A stretch of 38,228 nucleotides of DNA from Spirochaetota bacterium (GTDB lineage: Bacteria > Spirochaetota > JAHITG01 > JAFGFC01), in the NCBI GenBank assembly GCA_016931325.1, contig JAFGFC010000091.1, forward strand, positions 1 through 38,228, written 5' to 3'. The number at the start of each line of letters is the position of its first letter. Position 1 is the stretch's first letter. The notes beneath the pieces were generated by a model, which saw only the letters and a list, made by a program, of their open reading frames with translations, was not told the DNA's origin and did not search any database. Below are positions 25,163 to 34,200 of the stretch, piece after piece. The position numbers and the translations under genes were made by a program.

Positions 25163-26749
25163 CTATTTCTTTTTCTTCTTTTTAAAAGTCTTGATAATAA
25201 AGTATTCAATACTGTCCACAAGAGCCTGCCAGCTGGCTTCGATGATATTTTCTGAGGCTCCTACCGTTCCCCATATCTTGCCATCAGCCTTTGACTCAAT
25301 TAAAACGCGTACTCTGGCTGATGTCCCTTTTTTCGAGCCCAGCACACGTACTTTATAGTCACAGAGGAATACCTTTTTTATTTCAGGATAGACCGATTTC
25401 AATGCCTTTCTCAGGGCATTATCAAGCGCGTTGACCGGTCCGTTGCCTTCAGCCACGCTGTGGATCTCTTTTCCATTCACTTCCAGCTTGATCGTGGCTT
25501 CTGACACCATGGCTCCATTTGTCTGCCTTTCAATGATCAGCCTGTAATTTTTTAAATTAAACAGGGGTTTATATTCTCCTGAGGCTTTTTTGATCAAAAG
25601 TTCAAAGCTGCCTTCAGCCCCCTCAAATTCAAAACCCTCATTTTCCAGTCTTTTGATCTCCTGCACGACCTTTTTTGGTAAATGCTCGGCATCCTTCAGG
25701 TCGACACCCAGTTCTTCCGCTTTGAAAAGAATATTACTTTTACCTGACAGTTCTGAGACCAGTACCCTTCGCCTGTTCCCCACCAGCTTGGGATCAATGT
25801 GTTCATAAGTATGCGGATCCTTTTGGACAGCCGAAACATGGATGCCTCCCTTGTGTGCAAAGGCGCTGTCTCCGATAAAGGGGAGACGATGATTATGAGT
25901 TAAATTGGCCAGTTCGCTGACGAACCGTGAAACTTCAAAAAGCATTTTCAGCTGCTGCGGGCTCAATGATCTTATGCCCATTTTAACTTCAATATTCGGG
26001 ATAATGGAACAGAGATTGGCATTGCCGCATCGTTCGCCGATCCCGTTGATCGTTCCGTGAACCATGATAACGCCCTGTTGAACTGCCGCGATGGAATTGG
26101 CCACAGCCATTTCACTGTCATTATGCGCATGGATCCCCAGGGGGATATTTGTAAATTGCTTTTTCACTGTCTGGATGATCTTTTCGATCTCATGCGGCAG
26201 GGTGCCGCCGTTCGTATCGCACAAAGAGATGTTATCCGCTCCTCCGTCCAGGGCTGCCTGCAGGGTCTTTAATGAGTAGGACGGATTACTCTTATATCCG
26301 TCAAAGAAGTGTTCCGCGTCATAGACGACTTCTTTGCCTTTTGATTTCAGATATTTGACCGATGAATGGATCATGTCAAGATTTGTTTCCAGAGAGACTT
26401 TCAAAGCTTCTTCTACATGAAAATCCCAGGTTTTACCGAAAATGCAGCTGACCGGGACCTTTGCGTCTATCAGGGCCTGAATGTTAGGATCATTCTCCGG
26501 TTTATTTTTATGATATCTTGTGCTGCCAAAAGCAGAGACTTTTGCGTTTTTTAATTTTAAACGGGAGGCATTTTTAAAGTATTCAATGTCCTTGGGATTG
26601 GACCCGGGCCAACCGCCTTCAATGTAATGGATCCCCATCTTGTCCAGGATCTCGGTTATTCTCAGCTTGTCTTCGAGCGAAAAGGAGACCCCTTCCGCCT
26701 GTGTCCCGTCCCGTAATGTTGTATCATAATAGGAGATCATTTTCTTCAT
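25163..26749 (-). CDS. cimA: (R)-citramalate synthase
   Basis: The product is 528 residues, the length of CimA. It condenses acetyl-CoA with pyruvate to citramalate, opening the threonine-independent route to isoleucine. Motifs: [20 protein letters not shown] at the start, [24 protein letters not shown] (metal-binding histidines), [12 protein letters not shown] and [12 protein letters not shown]. The C-terminal LeuA-type regulatory domain (about 390-510) ends with [20 protein letters not shown]. The [10 protein letters not shown] phrase and long C-terminal domain favour CimA over 2-isopropylmalate or homocitrate synthase. Its ATG overlaps the lysC stop by four bases, so both are translated from one message. 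Isoleucine feedback is usual for the family but not shown here. Confidence 0.92.
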   Translation of the reverse strand: MKKMISYYDTTLRDGTQAEGVSFSLEDKLRITEILDKMGIHYIEGGWPGSNPKDIEYFKNASRLKLKNAKVSAFGSTRYHKNKPENDPNIQALIDAKVPVSCIFGKTWDFHVEEALKVSLETNLDMIHSSVKYLKSKGKEVVYDAEHFFDGYKSNPSYSLKTLQAALDGGADNISLCDTNGGTLPHEIEKIIQTVKKQFTNIPLGIHAHNDSEMAVANSIAAVQQGVIMVHGTINGIGERCGNANLCSIIPNIEVKMGIRSLSPQQLKMLFEVSRFVSELANLTHNHRLPFIGDSAFAHKGGIHVSAVQKDPHTYEHIDPKLVGNRRRVLVSELSGKSNILFKAEELGVDLKDAEHLPKKVVQEIKRLENEGFEFEGAEGSFELLIKKASGEYKPLFNLKNYRLIIERQTNGAMVSEATIKLEVNGKEIHSVAEGNGPVNALDNALRKALKSVYPEIKKVFLCDYKVRVLGSKKGTSARVRVLIESKADGKIWGTVGASENIIEASWQALVDSIEYFIIKTFKKKKKK

Positions 26750-27996
26750 TTTTTAATGCCTTTCAGGATCTTTTTGCCGACTTTATCAAGCCCGAACGAC
26801 TGATGCAGTTTCTGCATGGCCATTTTTACTTTACTCCTTTCGATCACGCAGGATATCTTTATTTCAGAAGTGCTGATCATCTGGATATTGACCCCGTGCT
26901 TTCCTAATGTTTCAAACATCTTCTGGGCAATACCGGGGTGGGATGCCATTCCCATACCCACTATCGAAACGACACCGATATTTTTATCAAAATTAAGGTC
27001 TTTGGCCTTGACGTCTTTCATCAAATTCTGGAGGATATTATTCGCATCTTTTATGTCTGATTGACTGATAGTAAAAGAGATATCATTGATCCCCTTGCGG
27101 CTGGCGCTCTGCACGATCATATTAACGTTGATATCCTCTTCAGCCAGAGCTTTGAAGATTTTTGCCGCTATCCCCGGAGTATCAGGTACTCCGCAGATCG
27201 TGATCTTGGCTTCGTCCATTTTACTGGTTACCCCAGTGATTAATAGATCTTCCATATTCTTATACTCCTTTACAATGATGGTGCCGGGTATATTATAAAA
27301 ACTTGTTTTAACCACCAGTTTGGTATTATATTTTTTAGCTATAACAACGGATCGTGAATGCAGCACTTTTGCCCCCAGACTGGCCATTTCAAGCATTTCG
27401 TCATAGGTTATGATATCCAGCTTGCGAGATTCGGGCACCATTCTGGGATCAGCCGTATAGACCCCTTCGACATCTGTATAGATCTCGCAGGTATCGGCCT
27501 TTAAAGCCGCTGCCAGAGCCACAGCCGTTGTGTCCGAGCCGCCCCGGCCCAGTGTGGTGATGTTCAGGTTCTTATCCACACCCTGAAACCCGGCCACGAT
27601 CACAATATGATTTTTCCTTAATAGGTCGAATATCTTGTTTGTTTTAATATGAAGGATCTTGGCCTTGGTATGCGCGCTATCGGTCTGGATCCCGACCTGC
27701 ATCCCTGTCAGAGAGACGGCATTCACTTTTAAACGGTGCAGGGCCATGGCCAGAAGTGCAATGGATATCTGTTCGCCTGTGGATAAAAGCATATCCATCT
27801 CTCTTTTGGACGGGTGGGGATTAACCTCATTAGCGAGTTGAACCAGACTGTCGGTGGTTTTACCCATGGCTGAAACAACCACAACAAGGTTATTCCCTTT
27901 TTTCTCTTCCTGCGCGATCCGTTTGGCAATATTCATTATTTTTTCGGCGGTGGCCACAGAACTGCCGCCGAATTTTTGAACGACCAATTTTTTCAT
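26746..27996 (-). CDS. lysC: Aspartate kinase
   Basis: The product is 416 residues, typical of monofunctional aspartate kinase. It phosphorylates L-aspartate, the entry to lysine, diaminopimelate, threonine and methionine. The N-terminus has [17 protein letters not shown], then [14 protein letters not shown] and [25 protein letters not shown] and [13 protein letters not shown] complete the kinase fold. Two ACT domains (about 265-410) carry the usual feedback site ([27 protein letters not shown]). A GGGGATAGGA-like ribosome site lies just upstream. It heads the lysC-cimA-murI operon. The message probably starts near 28237, giving a leader of about 240 bases whose first half is highly structured. 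Confidence 0.94.
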   Translation of the reverse strand: MKKLVVQKFGGSSVATAEKIMNIAKRIAQEEKKGNNLVVVVSAMGKTTDSLVQLANEVNPHPSKREMDMLLSTGEQISIALLAMALHRLKVNAVSLTGMQVGIQTDSAHTKAKILHIKTNKIFDLLRKNHIVIVAGFQGVDKNLNITTLGRGGSDTTAVALAAALKADTCEIYTDVEGVYTADPRMVPESRKLDIITYDEMLEMASLGAKVLHSRSVVIAKKYNTKLVVKTSFYNIPGTIIVKEYKNMEDLLITGVTSKMDEAKITICGVPDTPGIAAKIFKALAEEDINVNMIVQSASRKGINDISFTISQSDIKDANNILQNLMKDVKAKDLNFDKNIGVVSIVGMGMASHPGIAQKMFETLGKHGVNIQMISTSEIKISCVIERSKVKMAMQKLHQSFGLDKVGKKILKGIKK

Positions 27997-28119
27997 ATCC
28001 TATCCCCAATGAAATTAAGATAAATTAATCAAAATAAAAGAATGGTCAAGTAATTTCTCATGCGGGCATAAAGTTTTATCAATCATTTGACTATTATTGA
28101 ATTAAACTATTTTACGTTC

Positions 28120-28238
28120 GGCAATTTAAAAATTTTCTCATTCTCGGGTTACTTCCATGGTAACCTTCCGAGGCGGGTACCCTATTTTCCCCTCCTTGGG
28201 AAAATTGCGGGTTCCGATTCCGAAAATTATTAATTGCC
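28120..28238 (-). ncRNA. Candidate structured leader RNA of the lysC operon
   Basis: A 119-base segment with three nested or adjacent stems. P1 joins the ends: 28120-28137 (GGCAATT...ATTTTC) with 28222-28238 (GAAAAT...AATTGCC), with a mismatched middle. P2: 28143-28152 pairs with 28160-28172, ten base pairs with a three-base bulge and a TTCCATG loop. P3: 28184-28191 (ATTTTCCC) pairs perfectly with 28198-28205. A GGGTACCC palindrome at 28175-28182 lies between P2 and P3. The predicted minus-strand promoter at 28245-28273 would start transcription at its edge. No known riboswitch class was recognised. It could also be read on the plus strand or be a mobile palindromic element. Confidence 0.4.
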
Positions 28239-28244
28239 TCACTT

Positions 28245-28273
28245 ATATAAATTGACAATTTTGATTTATACAA
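28245..28273 (-). promoter_or_regulatory. Predicted promoter of the lysC-cimA-murI operon
   Basis: On the minus strand, TTGTAT (28273-28268) is followed by 17 bases and TTATAT (28250-28245), or 18 bases and TATATA. Transcription would begin near 28237, at the outer arm of the structured element. Confidence 0.45.
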
Positions 28274-28310
28274 TTTGAATTAAAAATAATTTTATTAACC
28301 TTCATGCCCG

Positions 28311-28345
28311 CCTTCGACTTGTAAAAACGTCGAACCTCGAACGAG
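28311..28345. repeat. Intergenic CGTCGAAC-type degenerate repeat, copy 2
   Basis: TTCGACTT, then ACGTCGAACCTCGAACGA. Lies in the 454-base gap between lysC and the response regulator, which otherwise holds the structured element and two promoters. No gene was found in that gap. Confidence 0.5.
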
Positions 28346-28415
28346 ACCGGCTGAAAGAGTGAACGGGATAGTATCAATTTTCTTCCCAAGAAAGATTATC
28401 TATGTTTCATTTATA

Positions 28416-28443
28416 TTGACTTGTGATTAAGAATTAGTATCAT
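28416..28443 (+). promoter_or_regulatory. Predicted promoter giving a near-leaderless message
   Basis: TTGACT (28416-28421), a 16-base spacer and TATCAT (28438-28443). Transcription would start at about 28450, at the ATG at 28451. This agrees with the absence of any ribosome site upstream. Confidence 0.45.
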
Positions 28444-28450
28444 ATTAACC

Positions 28451-28807
28451 ATGAAAACAGTGCTGATCATTGATGATGATGATTCCATAAGGGATTCGAT
28501 CAAAGACGTGCTGGAAGATGAAGGGTATCGTGTCCTGCAGGCCGAGAACGGGATGCAGGGTACTATGATGTGTAAAAAGAACAAAGTCGATATTGCGATC
28601 ATTGATATATGGCTTCCCAATATTGACGGGATGAAAGTCCTTGAAGAGATAAACAGGATAAATAAAAAGATAAAATCGATCATGATATCAGCTCATGGCA
28701 CAGTCACAACCGCGGTGGATTCATGGAAAAAAGGCGCTGTTGACTTTCTGGAAAAACCTCTTTCTCTGGATAAACTTCTCCAGGCTGTAAAAAAAGCCTC
28801 CGGATGA
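28451..28807 (+). CDS. Stand-alone response-regulator receiver protein
   Basis: The product is 118 residues, one CheY-like receiver domain and no output domain. The acidic pocket is D8-D9, the phosphorylated aspartate is D52 (IIDIWLPNIDG), the switch Ser is S80 (MISAHG) and the invariant lysine is K102 (LEKPLS). The AHGTVTTAVDSWKKGAVDFLEKP phrase is like the receivers of NtrC-family regulators, which normally have AAA+ and DNA-binding domains. This may therefore be a trimmed relative or a phosphorelay intermediate. No histidine kinase gene is adjacent. The gene ends three bases before the convergent flavoprotein stop. Confidence 0.88.
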   Translation: MKTVLIIDDDDSIRDSIKDVLEDEGYRVLQAENGMQGTMMCKKNKVDIAIIDIWLPNIDGMKVLEEINRINKKIKSIMISAHGTVTTAVDSWKKGAVDFLEKPLSLDKLLQAVKKASG

Positions 28808-28810
28808 AAA

Positions 28811-29929
28811 TTAGTCTAAAAGTTTACGCACATACTTTGCGATAGCCAGGCAGGACGTCAGGCCGGGTGACTCGATCCCGATCAGGTTGATCAGTGCGGG
28901 TAATCCTTTCCCTTTTTCTTCCTGTATGATAAAGTCACGGAAATCATCACCCGGGCCCTGGAGTTTGGGTCTGATCCCGGCCATATCCGGAGCCAGTTCT
29001 TCCGGTTTCATCCCGGGTAAATACCGTTTTACAGCCAGATAGAATTCTTCCCTGTGTGATCCATCAACCTCGTAATCAATGTTATCAACATAATGGATAT
29101 TAGGACCAGCTTTGGCTTTACCCTGAAGGTCAAGAACCGTATGAATACCCAGTGATTTGGATTCAAGAGATATAGCGGGGTAGAGAAGAGAAGAAAAAAG
29201 CCCCTTGTATTTTCCGGAAAATTGGAAATATTCGCCTTTGGCATACTTCAACCTGTATCCTGCTTTATCGATATCGATACCGGCCATTCGCGCAATATGG
29301 TCCGAATACAGCCCGCCGCAGTTAATAACCGTCCGGGAAGAAAATTCAAATGTTTCACCATTTTTATCCCGCACAGCCACTTGATAAGAGTCTTTGTCGG
29401 GTTTCAGAGATATCAATTCAGAATGATAACTGACAATAACCCCCTTCTCCCTGATAAGTGATTCCAGTTTGACCATGAATTTATGCGTGTCAAATATACC
29501 TGTCGAAGGAGAAAAAAGGGCCCCCACGCCTTTTATCCCGGGAAGGGCCTTTTCAAGTTCATTTTTTGATTTAAAGACAAGATCAGTCACACCGTTTTTT
29601 TCCGCTTGTTTTTTCAGTATCTCCAGAAGCCGGATCTCACTTTCTTCCGAGGCCATAATATATTTCCCGCATCGCTTATAGGGAAGGGTGTATCTATCAA
29701 GGAATTCATAAAGAAGAGACCGGCCCTGAACACAGAATCGGGCTTTCAGGCTGCCCTCCGGATAATAGATCCCCGCATGAATGACCTCACTGTTGCGGCT
29801 TGAGGTTTCCTGCCCGAAACTGTCGTTCTTTTCCAGAAGAATAATGTTCTGACAGGACCGTGACAGTTCAAAGGCCACAGCCAGTCCCACGGCCCCGGCT
29901 CCAACAACCGTTATAGCGACTTTTTCCAT
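28811..29929 (-). CDS. L-2-hydroxyglutarate oxidase-like FAD-dependent oxidoreductase
   Basis: The product is 372 residues from ATG 29929 (an in-frame GTG is at 29935). The N-terminal dinucleotide-binding motif is VVGAGAVGLAVAFELS with E35 (LLEKN) for the FAD ribose. SSRNSEVIHAGIYYPEGSLKARFC is the signature of the LhgO/YgaF branch of the DAO family, as is the central INCGGLYSDHIARMAG. The C-terminus has AGIRPKLQGPGDDFRDFII and GIESPGLTSCLAIA. LhgO oxidises L-2-hydroxyglutarate to 2-oxoglutarate. The exact substrate here is not proven, and glycerol-3-phosphate dehydrogenase relatives are an alternative. No ribosome site is visible. The start lies 61 bases from the promoter of the divergent gene at 30048. 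Confidence 0.82.
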   Translation of the reverse strand: MEKVAITVVGAGAVGLAVAFELSRSCQNIILLEKNDSFGQETSSRNSEVIHAGIYYPEGSLKARFCVQGRSLLYEFLDRYTLPYKRCGKYIMASEESEIRLLEILKKQAEKNGVTDLVFKSKNELEKALPGIKGVGALFSPSTGIFDTHKFMVKLESLIREKGVIVSYHSELISLKPDKDSYQVAVRDKNGETFEFSSRTVINCGGLYSDHIARMAGIDIDKAGYRLKYAKGEYFQFSGKYKGLFSSLLYPAISLESKSLGIHTVLDLQGKAKAGPNIHYVDNIDYEVDGSHREEFYLAVKRYLPGMKPEELAPDMAGIRPKLQGPGDDFRDFIIQEEKGKGLPALINLIGIESPGLTSCLAIAKYVRKLLD

Positions 29930-29989
29930 ACACACGAAAATATTTAATACAGGGATGATGTCAATAAAAAAAGGAGTTATAAAAAAACA

Positions 29990-30018
29990 TTGACGACATA
30001 TTATTATTTGTGTAATTT
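29990..30018 (+). promoter_or_regulatory. Predicted promoter of the 30048-34357 transcript
   Basis: TTGACG (29990-29995), a 17-base spacer and TAATTT (30013-30018), with TG just upstream of the -10 box. Transcription should start near 30025, about 23 bases before ATG 30048. Confidence 0.5.
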
Positions 30019-30047
30019 AAATGATATTATTTGCAGGAGTGATGATC

Positions 30048-30836
30048 ATGAAAGAACAGAGTATTATTCTCTTTCGTTGCAGGGACGCCTTACATTTAAA
30101 AATGAAAAAGCTAGTAGACAATACAAAAAAACTATACAGGCTCCAGAAAATCGATGAATTGAGAGAACTGTTAAAAGAAAAAAAGAATGTTATCGTCATC
30201 TATGATCATAAGAACAGGAAAAATTTTTCCGAATCAGCAAAGCCTTTGAAAAAATCCGCTCGATTCCTTACTGTTTTTATCATGACAAAAACGGATATGC
30301 AGAAATTGAAATCCGGCAAAGAAGAAGACGTTTATTATACTGCCATGACCTCTTCGACGGAATTACACCAATTATTGAATATCTTATTTAGTATCAATCA
30401 GATGCAGATAGATCTGGATGAAAAGGAGAATATTGTCAAAGCTTTTGAAACAGCCAGTGAACTGAGCCGCAAAGAACTGTTAGAGGCCTACGAAAATATA
30501 CAGGCGCGGGAAATCGTCTCAGAAATGAGCCGCAACGAATTGATGGACACCTTGAAAAGCGTCAAGGCCTGGGAGAGGGTGGCTGAACTGTCCCGGGAAG
30601 AAAGGATCGCAACAAAGCAGGAGATCGAAGCCTTTAATGAGGTTTTAGAACTGTCAAGAGAAGAGAGGGTGCTTGCCGATAAGATAATAGGAGCCTGGGA
30701 AAAAGCCATGGAAATGGGCCGTGGCGAACTCATTGAAGCTTATGAAAAATTAAACCAGATCATTAAGGAGAAGAATGAATTGGTTAAAAAGCTGATGAGT
30801 AAGGTTCCCAATCCCAAGCAAAAGGAGAGCCAATAG
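30048..30836 (+). CDS. Helical protein with five 21-residue repeats
   Basis: The product is 262 residues and cytoplasmic. ATG 30048 is chosen because AGGAG (30035-30039) is eight bases upstream; ATGs at 30042 and 30021 are less well placed. Residues 1-120 form an alpha/beta region (KKNVIVIYDHKNRKN, ARFLTVFIMTKTD) that resembles a degenerate receiver fold without a clear phosphorylation site. Residues 131-235 are five consecutive 21-residue repeats sharing the core ELSREE, each beginning with an aromatic AF/AW or AR pair. Period 21 equals three heptads, so a rod-like coiled coil is likely. Not a family I can name. It lies four bases ahead of a PilZ gene, suggesting a signalling or scaffolding role with c-di-GMP. 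Confidence 0.6.
   Translation: MKEQSIILFRCRDALHLKMKKLVDNTKKLYRLQKIDELRELLKEKKNVIVIYDHKNRKNFSESAKPLKKSARFLTVFIMTKTDMQKLKSGKEEDVYYTAMTSSTELHQLLNILFSINQMQIDLDEKENIVKAFETASELSRKELLEAYENIQAREIVSEMSRNELMDTLKSVKAWERVAELSREERIATKQEIEAFNEVLELSREERVLADKIIGAWEKAMEMGRGELIEAYEKLNQIIKEKNELVKKLMSKVPNPKQKESQ
30438..30752 (+). repeat. Five in-frame 63-base coding repeats
   Basis: Five adjacent units of exactly 63 bases (21 codons) with no spacer, diverged at DNA level but conserved in protein as xAxExxxELSRxELxxAxxxI. The unit boundaries fall at 30438, 30501, 30564, 30627 and 30690. The last unit has EMGRGE instead of ELSREE. Confidence 0.7.
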
Positions 30837-30840
30837 GGCC

Positions 30841-31218
30841 ATGAACACACCCAGCCCTAAGAAAAAGAAGAATTTCACTTTCTCTCAAGGGTATAAAGAA
30901 GGCATACAGCGAAGGAAACATGCCAGGATCCCGGTCGAAATAAAGTCTACCTTCACGTATATGGATGCCTATAATAAATATACTGATACCTGTTTGATCA
31001 CCAGCCTTTCGACCGGAGGTGTGGGTTTTGAGACAAATGGGGTTCTCTTAAAGGGAGATGTGATCACCATTATCTTCCCCATGGAGGGATTCATTATCAA
31101 AGAAGATGCCATGATCACCAGGACACATGGTAAAGAAATTGGATGTAAATTTATCGATCCAAAAAAGGACAATGTTAAGAAAATTCAAGAATTTATTTAT
31201 AAAAAGATCTTTCAGTAA
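30841..31218 (+). CDS. PilZ-domain protein (c-di-GMP-binding-like)
   Basis: The product is 125 residues, a single PilZ domain. The basic RRKHARIPVEI (about 20-30) supplies the RxxxR-type c-di-GMP contact, and TSLSTGGVGFET corresponds to the (D/N)xSxxG loop, although the usual first Asp/Asn is T. Strands and a final helix (DNVKKIQEFIYKKI) complete the fold. It lies between the 21-residue-repeat protein (four bases away) and the AsmA-like gene, whose likely start overlaps it by 47 bases. It is probably a cytoplasmic c-di-GMP effector; whether it still binds the nucleotide is uncertain given the loop change. Confidence 0.82.
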   Translation: MNTPSPKKKKNFTFSQGYKEGIQRRKHARIPVEIKSTFTYMDAYNKYTDTCLITSLSTGGVGFETNGVLLKGDVITIIFPMEGFIIKEDAMITRTHGKEIGCKFIDPKKDNVKKIQEFIYKKIFQ

Positions 31219-34200
31219 AAGAATAAGAAAGATCCTTATTTTTTTTATCCTTGCCTTTCTTCTTTTATTCACTGCGGCCGCTGTGATATACAAGATCTAT
31301 GTTACCAGAGATTTTGTCAGACAACAGGCCATCACTTTTTTCAAGACCTCATTTAACCGGGATATCTCCCTTTCAGTTAAAAGGATCAGTCTGTTCAGGG
31401 GGATCGAGATTGAGGATTTGGTGATCTACAATACACCTCAATTCAATAAAAGTAAATTTATCGAGATAAAACGCCTCAGGATCCGGTATAATATCCTGTG
31501 GCTGGCCCTGTTCAAGATCAAGATAAAAGAAATATCCCTGATCCAGCCCCGTGTCTATCTTCAATATGACGCCGATGAAGGGGTCTGGAATTATTCTGAC
31601 CTGGCCGGACCGCCAGGGAAAAAACAGCCAGAACCGGAAAAAAAGCCGGGGCCCATAAAAATTTCCCTTGATATGAAAAAATTCGAGATCAGAGACCTCT
31701 CTGTGAGGATTGCTTCTGATCAGTTTATATTGTTGAAAGGCCTGAACATCCAAAGCCGTGTTAAACTCGATGAGCCGTCTCTGAAGGGAATCAGGAGGCT
31801 TTTTCTGGATATCAACACAACAGGTGATAAAAATCTGGTTTACCAGAAAGAAAATCTCAAGCTGAATATTCCTCTGGATCTGAAAATGGGGATCGATATC
31901 CGGTCCAGGAAAGAGGCGCGGGCAGATATCCGATATGTCCTGAAAGATCAGATCGTGGAGATGAATAAAAAGATAATCAATATCCCGGATATAAAGTTTG
32001 TCTTTAACTGCGGTATCTTTCTGGATGAGGGGATGATAAAACTGGACCGCATCAGCCTGGACGTAAATAAAAATACCATCATTAATCTATCCGGATCGGT
32101 CTTTGATATTGAAAAGGTCCCAAGGATCGACCTTTCATCAAAAAGCAACGAGTTCAATATGGCTTCTCTCAATGATCTGGCCAAGATCTTTTTAGAAGAC
32201 CCGGGTCTGAGGACGTCGGGAAAATTCAAGATCAGTCAGATGGCCCTGTCTACTTTGGAAAAAAGGGATTTTCCGTTCTCTATGGCCCTTACACTGAAAG
32301 ATTTTAATTTTATCTCACCGAAGAACAAACTGTTCCTTAATAAATGTTTTTTATCCTTTACAACGAGAAAAATACCGGCGCAGATTAAATCGTCTTTTCA
32401 ACTATTTGCCAAAAGGATAAAGGCCTCAAGTCTCGAGATCGAAAATCTGGATATCGAATCCTCAGCCTATTTTAATGATAAATTTGTACTGAAATCAGTG
32501 ACTCTTGATGTGACCGATACCTTGATCAATAAGGGTGAGTTTAATCTCTCGTATCAGATAAAAGACAGAAATATCAGAGGCCGGGCTGTGTTAAAAAAAT
32601 TAAATCTGGCCCGCTTGAGCAAAGGCCTTTCCGGTACACTTTCTCTCACCAATTATACTGCCGGGCCTTTGACACGATTATTGCTTAAAACCGATCTGTC
32701 CATCCCTGACATGAAATTTTCATCAGCCATAGGGACCAATTTCTATTCTTCTGAAAATATCAATTTAAAACTGAGTTCAAAAATAGTTAAAGAGAAAGAT
32801 ATTATCGACATATCAAATATCAGTTTCACCTTGAATGATTTCCTTCGTCTCTTGATAAAGGGAGAATATGATCAGAGGACAAAGGGTCTGGAAGCGCGAA
32901 TTGAGACTTTTGACATTGTAGCGGAAGACCTGATCAAGGTTCTTCCGGACCCGGTAAAGTATTCCATGCCTTTTGAAGGTGTGAAAGGCGTCATAGCCAC
33001 AAAAGGATATGTCAATATGAAAGACGATCGATTAACAGCCCGGATCACGACCACCAATTCTTCTCTGCTTCTGGAAAATGTTGACTCGGGATTTCTTATC
33101 AATGGTTTTGTTTCCAGGCTGGATTATAAAAGTCAGGCCAACCGTTCCAGTCTTATCTATCGGTTCAAGGCCACCAATATCGAGAATAAAATAGCAGTCT
33201 CTTCAACGAATGCCCGGGGAGAAAGAGTGTCCCAGTCTGTCTATGAGCCGTTTGCCGAAAAGGTCGATCTTGTTTCCTCTGTCAATATGACGCCGGAGAA
33301 TATTGAGATAAAATCCATATCCCTGCAGGTCCCTGATCTGAATCTGGTCAGCCATATTGCCGGTAAGGTGACCCGGGTGAAAAAGAAGAACAGAGTGAAT
33401 TTGACCTTTGACTTTGACCTGGCGCCACCGGAGAAGATCACTTTTCTGAAAGACAGTCTGATCGATGGTTCGCTGAATATCAGGGCTTTTATCATGTCAC
33501 TGACCGATGATCTGATAGAGGTCAAAGGCCGCATCAATTTTAATGACCTGCACTTTAAAATGAAAGATTTAGGCGTTGAAGCCGTAAATGGGTTCTTTCC
33601 ATTTACCCACCTGGTGGGTAAAAGAGATGTGAAACTCTCACTTCTGGAGCGAAGCGCTCTGAAGGATCTGGTTACGCTCAATTATCCTCAGCACAGGGGG
33701 TATAATCCGCCACCAGATAATTTTTCCATCCGTACGATCAGGATGAAGGATATAAAGATCGAAGATATCCGTTTTGATATGAATTATTCAGATAATTTTA
33801 TGACATTGAACCGGGTCTTCTGCCGCGTCAGCGGAGGAACTATCAGTGTGAATAATTCTTATATTGATCTGGCTGACCTGAACCCTGCCAATTTCAAGTA
33901 TCAGTTCAATATAGAGACCTCCAATCTGGATGTTGCCAAACTCTTTAACGTCAAAGTGGGGAAGGATGAAAATACAAAGATCTCGATCAACACCAAGTTC
34001 AAGGGTCAGGGCGCCAGTATGGATAATCTGGGAGAGTTATACGGGGCTTTTAATATCACCAGTATTGGTGATGCTCTGGCTTTGAAATTGCTGGATGTCA
34101 TGGACCCCCAGAAAAAGAATGAAGGGATGAACAGCGTCAGGGATATTCTTGAGGGAGGCGCTTCTCCCGAGCTGATCTCCATGGAGATAAAGTTCGGGCA

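Noticed and set aside
25153-25221. N-terminal extension of glutamate racemase
   Set aside because: It overlaps the end of cimA and encodes a run of basic residues before the conserved MDNRPIGVFDSG start.
28170-28190. T-box-like AGGGTACCCGC on the minus strand ahead of lysC
   Set aside because: The conserved GGTGGTACCGCG core is not present; the two middle bases are missing and no specifier loop is evident.
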